A DNA stretch of 64,000 nucleotides from Taenia hydatigena. Taxonomy: Eukaryota; Platyhelminthes; Cestoda; Cyclophyllidea; Taeniidae. The DNA lies in assembly GCA_036345935.2 (NCBI GenBank), contig JADWOT020000006.1, positions 16,280,519 through 16,344,518 on the forward strand, given 5' to 3'. The translations under genes and the position numbers were made by a program. Positions 57,923 through 64,000 of this stretch are shown piece by piece. Below the pieces are notes generated by a model. It was not told the DNA's origin. It ran no database searches and saw only the letters and a list, made by a program, of their open reading frames with translations. Positions within the stretch are counted from its first letter, which is position 1, and each line of letters begins with the position of its first letter.

Positions 57923-60506
57923 TTAGGGAGTCTGGTGAAAATGTTTAGCGAAAGTCTGGGCGACAAGGAGAGGGAAAATAAGAGATGCATCGCCGTGAAT
58001 CTTGACAGGCTCGGAGGTATTTCGCAGTTTACCCCAAGAGATAGCCTCGTCAGGTCGCGCACCTGCGTCAGAGCCGTCGAACTCTTGACCCGTATTCACA
58101 TACACAGCGTATTCGGCGCCGTTTCGCATGAGGTTGGCGTTCAGAGTGTGGTGTTTCACAATGCCTCCACCAAGCACCACCACGGCCGTAGCGTGCGAGT
58201 AGACGGCCAACAAGTTGAGTTTCCTCACATCCGCCACTACGTCCACGCGTAGACCCGGTGGTGACTTGTAAGTGTGGGCAAACAACACATCTCCCAGCGC
58301 ACCGTCCGTTATGGCCGGACAGAACACTGGGATCCCGTTCTAGGAACACAACACAACCGCCACATCAATTCAATAATCTTATGAATAGCAGGATTCTCAT
58401 GAATTTCGTTTGGAGACCTTAGAAATCTCATTTGACCTGATTCTGCATAAAGGACTGATCGCGACAGTAAACGCAAAATGGTCTAATGTGTCCGAAGGTT
58501 TGGACATTTACTTGACTAAACAACAGCCTTTCACACAAGAGTTGCGACAAACCTTGTGACACCAATAGTACACAGAATCTGGGTTATTGATTTCTTTACC
58601 CAATCTGTCAATTAACGCTGAAGGGGTCCAATTCACATTCTGAAAAAAATTCAAGACGCAAACAGGATGGTAAGTTGCAATAATATGGAATAACGCAAGG
58701 TTCGCCAATTTTAAGAAAACATGACCATGACAAAGCTTGATAATAATAACTTAATCGCTTGGCAAATATAGATGCAATAATACCTAGGGGATGCACCATT
58801 TCAAAACCAATGCTCGTTACCATCAAAATATCTTAGAATAACATTCAATCGGTTATGAAAGGTCACTCATGCACCATTGCTTAACCTTATAAGTTGATTA
58901 GCCACACAAGTGGAAGCAAAACCCAACCCTTCTAGTGGGACACGGTGTGGAAGGAAGCGAATACCATACATTGGTGTTCTGCTCTTCCAGCATCCTATCG
59001 AAGATGGGATTGAGCCATTCCTCGAAAATCACGTAGTTATTATTCGGCACCAGTAGGTTTCCCGTTCTGTTGATGCCCAGTTTGCGCAGCTCCGCCCCCT
59101 TCCAGCGAGAAAAATCGCCCACGTAGAAATTAGCCATACACTTCACAAAATCCTCCTCCACGCCTCCTGCCGACGTCACCAACACATCAACCTAGACGGG
59201 CAAATAAGCAGACCTTTCCGACACCGAAATAAAACTGCTACCCTGTGAAGTGAATTGGTCTTTATACATATAACATCATCGAAAAGAGGCATGATTTTAT
59301 GTACTACAGCGCATGATTAGATTGGATAACCCCAAATAATTAATAAGAGCTTATAAAACAGCATATATCAAGCTCTTCCACCATACATATCGAAACAGAC
59401 TTGATCGGACTTTACACTTCAAATAAGAATTCTAATGGTCACTTTATTTATGTAAAGTAATGGCAGTTTCTAACTACTAGGTTACGGTCTCCAAGCCCAG
59501 GGTCTATTAAGCAAATTGTACTACCTAAGCGTTGATTCTAATAAACTTTTTGCAAAGCATCAAAGATGCGTGCTTCTTTACCAGAATATATTTTGTGGAA
59601 ATTGGAGATGACTGCCAGATGCCAAATGAGTACAACAAGAGATGTGGAAGGAGAACAACTAACCAGATTGTGCTGAACTAAGAAGCGGATAACCTCACGC
59701 ACACCCGCAGATATCATATTGGAGGTGTAGGCGAGAAAGACGGTGCAGCCGGAACGTCGAGCGACGCCCAAACCCAAATCTTCCAGCGTTTCCTTCGACT
59801 TCTCGTCCTCGTTGCTTGGTATTATGCTCCTCCTCTCGATCTGAGGCATAGAAAAGTGGATAAAAACCCTCTCCGAAACAGTTGGAATCAAGTGTAACGT
59901 GATAACTAGATGTATCGAATTGTTACAAACTGATTGGTTAAGTTTAAAGCACTGAAAAAGATGTATGGTGTTCTTGATTTAAGTAGTTACATTTTTCTGG
60001 ATTGGAGCAGCAATTGAATTGGCCGAAGATGTTAATGGCAACTGGTGTCATCAAAGCAATGAAACACCTAAACTGCAACATTTGTTTTTCCTCTGAGATC
60101 CTGGATTACATAGTTTTCGGTTTCCTGCTATGTCCACTAGACAATGAAGTAAATTTTCTGTTTGATGTCAGAAGCAGTAAATTACTGCAGCAGCAACAAC
60201 CCTCCATTGAAAACAGATAAACTGAGTGTGGAGTGAAAGCAAGAGAAAGGGGAGTACCACGGAGTTGAGAACATCAACAGCCCGTGCGAAGTGAGTCGCT
60301 TGAAAGCCGGTACTGGCGTAGGAGGCGAGAAGCGCCTCGTAGTCCACGCCCCTATTGAAGTCATAGCCGCGAACCTCTACGCTGACGCCCTCGGGCAGGG
60401 CCTGGCTCGGACGCAGCACCGCGTCACCGAAGCCGGGAGGAAGGCCCTGCTTGTTGTCGACATGTGGGGTTTTTTCAGTCCCCTTGGAAGATTCTGCGTC
60501 ATTCAT
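57923..60506 (-). CDS. DHPS: Deoxyhypusine synthase
   Basis: Five minus-strand exons, all joined in phase 0: 60506-60258, 59840-59664, 59191-58970, 58639-58553 and 58339-57923. They give 383 residues (human 369). The enzyme uses NAD and spermidine to convert one lysine of eIF5A to deoxyhypusine, the first step of hypusine formation in the cytosol. Landmarks: [94 protein letters not shown] and [29 protein letters not shown] comes next, followed by ISWGKLR, whose Lys (about residue 349) is the catalytic lysine that forms the enzyme-substrate imine. All expected motifs are present. The N-terminus is about 14 residues longer than in human. Confidence 0.96.
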
Positions 60507-61134
60507 GGCTAAAAAGCAATGCGGACTTCACTTTTCAATCCCTCATCAAGGAATCGACTTGAGTACACGAATCTCATAATTGTTACACCGCACTCTGTGT
60601 TGCCTAGATTGGGAGCGCTCAACGTCTACCAAAAACAAGTAGGAACCGATTAGAGCTATTAGCTCAAATTGATCTAAAACAAATCAATTAAAATACCAGA
60701 ACGACACAAATAAATGAAGAAGCCCTCACCATGAAAAATTAGCCAGGGTGGTGGCCCCAAACCAGTCAAACAACAGAAAAAGGCTCATCTGCCCGAATAA
60801 AGAATCAAATGAACGAGAAAACCTAAAACCAAATGTTTTTAAATAAATTATGTATCCAAGATTTCCCCACAGTTAACTCAGCATAATTTTGCAAATTCAT
60901 CCGGCCGTAGTTGATGCAAGACTTGTGTTTACAAACTCTGGAAGCAGCGACAGGCAACACGGAGGCATTCAGTGCTAAACCATAACGTAGAATCCATGAT
61001 TGCAATCAATCCGCAGAGTATTACGGCAAGCAACGAACCAGCGCGCATGAAGGATGAAAAATGTGAAGTCAAGAGATAAGCGGAATGAATTGGCTTTTAT
61101 GCTTTCAACACTGGCTACAAGTGGAGAGGGAATA
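60507..61134. other. Region between DHPS and MRPS28
   Basis: About 630 bases separate the DHPS start codon from the MRPS28 stop codon on the same strand. No gene is seen. It must contain the DHPS promoter unless the two genes are co-transcribed. Confidence 0.4.
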
Positions 61135-62219
61135 TCATAGGAGTTTCCAGTGTTCCAGAGAGACCACCTCCTTGTTAACCTGGTGGTCGGTAACAGTTAT
61201 GCCGGCAGAGAGGAGTTGTCCTCGGTAGGGTCCGAGAAGAGTGGCGTCAGCCTCCAACAGACTGATGGCGCGCGTGTTCACCATGAAGCGGTTGGCCATC
61301 TCAGGATCGCGCAGACGTACACGCACCAAGCTACCGCGAGGATAGAAGGTGTTCTCGGGCTGCGAAACCACTGCCAGAAATTTGCCTCCTATGTCCACGT
61401 AGAGATCAGAGTCATTAATGTTCTCTATCACTACACCTATCATCTACAAACAGTGAAATACAAAATCAGATTTATGTTTTCCCATGAAAAGGTAAGCAGC
61501 AGTCACATAGAGATTACACGACCTACCTCACGTTGAGTAAAGTTGCCAAGCTGCACGAAAGTGCTTTCGCGGAGCATAGTAACAAAACTCCTACCTTGAG
61601 GAGTTGCACAGGTACTTTTAATAACCTTATATTCTTTGAAGAAGCGGTTCGAGGTCCATGGAACAAGTCTGGGTGCCGAACTCTGGCGCCTCTTGGTATC
61701 GTCAACCTAGAAAAAGACAATCCGACAACTTCATAGTAAGAACATACTAAATATGTAACATAATTTGTGGTTTTAACAAAGGCGTCTGTAACATAAGCGC
61801 CGTTATCAATGGCGCTAGAATGAACCCTACCGTAATAGGGCACTCAAATTAAACCAGACTTCGAAGCCAAGAAACCGAGCACTGGAAGTAAGGTTCATTG
61901 AAAACAACTCAAAAATATTAAAAAATACCTTTTTCAAAGACGAAGGGGAAATGGATGAAGGGGCAGAGAGCTCAGGAGTAGCAGGCTGAGAAATGGCAGG
62001 TTTTTGAAAGATCCGCTTCCCATTAGTCAGTCCCAGTTCCTCATCAGCCTGTTCGAAAAGCGCGGACAGGTTTCCCTTATTTGCCTTGGAACTGTTATCA
62101 CACTCATCACTGTCGCCAACTGACGAAAGAAATCGAACTTGCCGAATTGCTGGAACCCGAATACGGTTACTGCGCCACAGAATATATTTCAGGCTAAGAA
62201 GCAATATAACATTAACCAC
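61135..62219 (-). CDS. MRPS28: Mitochondrial ribosomal protein S28 (bS1m)
   Basis: Three minus-strand exons in phase 0: 62219-61929, 61706-61527 and 61443-61135, giving about 259 residues. MRPS28 is a small-subunit protein of the mitochondrial ribosome with an S1-like OB fold. Diagnostic parts are SFVTMLRESTFVQLG (human SFASMLRHSPLTQMG) and GVVIENINDSDLYVDIGGKF (human NDLYIDFGGKF). VRLRDPEMANRF and SLLEADATLLG follow, the latter close to human TVLEANAVLLG. The first 35 residues are basic and hydrophobic (LKYILWRSNRIRVP...), plausible as a mitochondrial presequence. The start is uncertain: a possible acceptor lies just inside it (CTTCTTAG at about 62190), so the true Met may be in a small upstream exon. 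The protein is longer than human (187) because of a low-complexity N-terminal part. Confidence 0.88.
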
Positions 62220-63461
62220 TTAAAGGATTCAAAGCATCGCATTACCGGAAATGCACGAAGCCGTGACGCAAAGAAACCTGAAAATGGATAGACCTAAAGC
62301 ACCCCAGTATTACATGGTGGTGCAGCCAAAACATTAATATATTTGCACTTGCAAGATGAAGGTTTAATAAGGCGCCCATCGATTTTCAAGCTCACGCACA
62401 AACTGTTAGTATCTTGCGCTAAATCCGCAGCGAAAATGCATCAAAGAACTACATATAGCACAGTAATTTAACCGTCAATTCAGAAGCCCGTTGCAGAAAT
62501 AGTGACGAAAGATTTACCGAGGAAATAAGGGCACATTCAAAACGACTGTCAATAAGTGACGAGGCATGTAGAGATAGCTTAGTGAAAGCCCAAATATCGA
62601 CAATTCATGACGACGAGCAAAAGCACAACAGGATAGCAGCAGAAGGCAGCCAATATTTTTGCAAAAAGAGAATAACAGAAAAGTTACTTAGACGTGAATT
62701 CAATTGTGGACAGCATGAGCTCGAAAACCATTCATAGCGTAACGCAATAAAAAAACGTGGCAACTAGTTCCATAGTATTCAATTACAGATACCCGTCCCA
62801 CGAACCAAGACGCGCACGTGTTCCAACGAGAGTCCGTAATTGGGCCACCATGAGACAAATAAAACAAAGACTAAGAAGGAAAATGGATTCGGAATTTGGA
62901 GCTAGGTTTCTGCCATGTCGAATCAAAACCAATTAAGTCGCTTATCTTTGGGAAGTAAGCATTTTCAAATTTTTTGCTCGTCGTTTTTGCGAAGAAAATT
63001 AATCGTTAAGTAAGTGCAGCGCATCATGTACTACAGAACGCAAATGGAAAATTACATTAAAAGTGCAATCGCGAAAGGAAGCTGCTGATAGTCAAAATAA
63101 ACTTTGCTTTCTAATTATGTTCGCTAAGTGTAGGCCTCAAGCTTTCGTAAACAACCGTTGCACTTGAAGTCCAATTGCTGTAATCTAGTTTTAAAGTTTT
63201 TTTGGTCATAAATTTATAAGCTAGAAGTAAAACTGATTTTTTTTAATAAGTTTTTACTTTTAATAGTGTTTGATCAATACCGAGCTATTTGTTCCGAATA
63301 TATTTTGTCTATGGGCTGATAGCATTGCGTTAATCCCCATATTCATAAAATTTTTGTGATATATCGGCAACTTCACTATTTGCCAGCGCCAATGATGAAA
63401 TTTAGTAATGCGCGAAAACATATGTGCATTCCTGTTTTTGATAAATCTTATCAGTTCTCAG
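62220..63461. other. Region between MRPS28 and CNNM, nothing identified
   Basis: It probably contains the divergent 5' ends of MRPS28 (minus) and CNNM (plus), including at least one 5' CNNM exon with the start codon and signal peptide. I could not locate that exon. Confidence 0.4.
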
Positions 63462-64000
63462 CCACCTCAGCTCGTTTCTTACTCTGCTGTGCCCGTCAAA
63501 GAAGTAACGCAGGATAGACTTATATTACCGCAACATGAGTTGATCACTTTTTACCTCTTTGGTGATAATTTGTTGAAGGTTGATAAAATTGCATTTGCGT
63601 TTAAAGGCGGAACCAAAGGGGCTTATTGCGAAGATGACAAGTACGACCTACTGCTCGATTTTGAGAACGTAGACGACCGGTCCATTAAAGCTTATTGCCC
63701 ACGGAATCATTCCTTTTATAATGGCGAAATTTTCTTTTGCTTTAAACATGGTAATGGGAACGGGACAGCGGTGTGGACTCATCAGCCAACTATTCACCCA
63801 TATTTTTTTGTTTTCTCCACGTTTTTTATATGTCTTTTGGGACCGCTGCCGTGGGTTTTACTCGTGTTTCTTCTTTGTTGTTCAGCATTATTTAGTGGTC
63901 TCAATCTAGGAATTATGACCCTCGATGTCATGTTCCTAGAAATACTAATAGAGGCTGGAACTGAAAATGAAAAGAAAATGGCCACAGCAGTACTTCCGGT
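63462..64000 (+). CDS. CNNM: CNNM-family metal (Mg2+) transporter, partial
   Basis: A continuous frame runs from an acceptor (TTCTCAG) near 63461 to the window edge. CNNM proteins (ancient conserved domain proteins) are membrane proteins with an extracellular N-terminal domain, a DUF21 membrane domain and cytosolic CBS domains; they mediate or regulate Mg2+ efflux. Here the extracellular part includes ELITFYLFGDNL and KIAFAFKGG, followed by VWTHQPTIHPYFF. Then the first DUF21 membrane segment appears with its family signature: CCSALFSGLNLGIMTLD, followed by EILIEAGTENEKKMATAVLP (human SGMFSGLNLGLMALD...). The start codon, remaining membrane helices and CBS domains are outside what I can see. 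The exon start is approximate; an alternative AG lies at 63453-63454. Confidence 0.85.

Noticed and set aside
1..64000. tRNA, rRNA, CRISPR arrays, bacterial operon signals
   Set aside because: I looked for tRNA A/B boxes with a foldable cloverleaf, ribosomal RNA words and regularly spaced direct repeats, and found none that I could support. Shine-Dalgarno and operon logic do not apply to this intron-bearing eukaryotic DNA.

Overview
This is a eukaryotic window, almost certainly from an invertebrate and most likely a parasitic flatworm (a cestode is my best guess). The evidence is short exons with GT-AG introns, divergent but complete metazoan housekeeping genes, and many small LTR retroelements. 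I could not search databases. Gene names rest on recognised protein motifs, and splice sites were read by eye with reading phase checked across junctions.

Layout. From 1 to about 17.6 kb there is little but eroded sequence: pieces resembling an organic-cation (SLC22-type) transporter, one candidate exon, a reverse-transcriptase-like scrap and old LTR fragments. From 23.9 down to 17.7 kb (minus strand) lies a modular gene of about 13 exons. Most of its exons encode variants of a motif containing TGEN, and almost all of its introns are phase 1. Presenilin (29.5-33.7 kb, plus) and Pur-alpha (35.1-36.1 kb, plus) follow. TAF12 (43.4-44.5 kb, plus) and VPS29 (45.5-44.7 kb, minus) are convergent. 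From 46.8 to 50.66 kb is a decayed Ty3/gypsy retrotransposon on the minus strand. SAAL1 (52.6-55.0 kb, plus), an unrecognised 550-residue single-exon ORF (57.1-55.5 kb, minus), deoxyhypusine synthase (60.5-57.9 kb, minus), MRPS28 (62.2-61.1 kb, minus) and the start of a CNNM transporter (from 63.46 kb, plus, cut by the window edge) complete the right half.

Mobile DNA. The most coherent new item is a family of very small LTR retrotransposons (TRIM-like). One full copy, 41438-42332, has two 185-bp LTRs with TGTAG...CTACA ends, a primer-binding-like site, a polypurine tract and no usable coding region. At least ten further LTR copies are scattered through the window, several with 4-5-bp target duplications. 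Two copies of another repeat, of about 185 bp, were each hit by members of this family, so each copy serves as an empty-site control for the other. A near-identical segment of about 680 bp at 19.75 and 27.89 kb carries a related LTR and a long GGGA tract.

The recognised genes have unrelated functions (transcription, gamma-secretase proteolysis, endosomal retrieval, hypusination, mitochondrial translation). I see no functional cluster.
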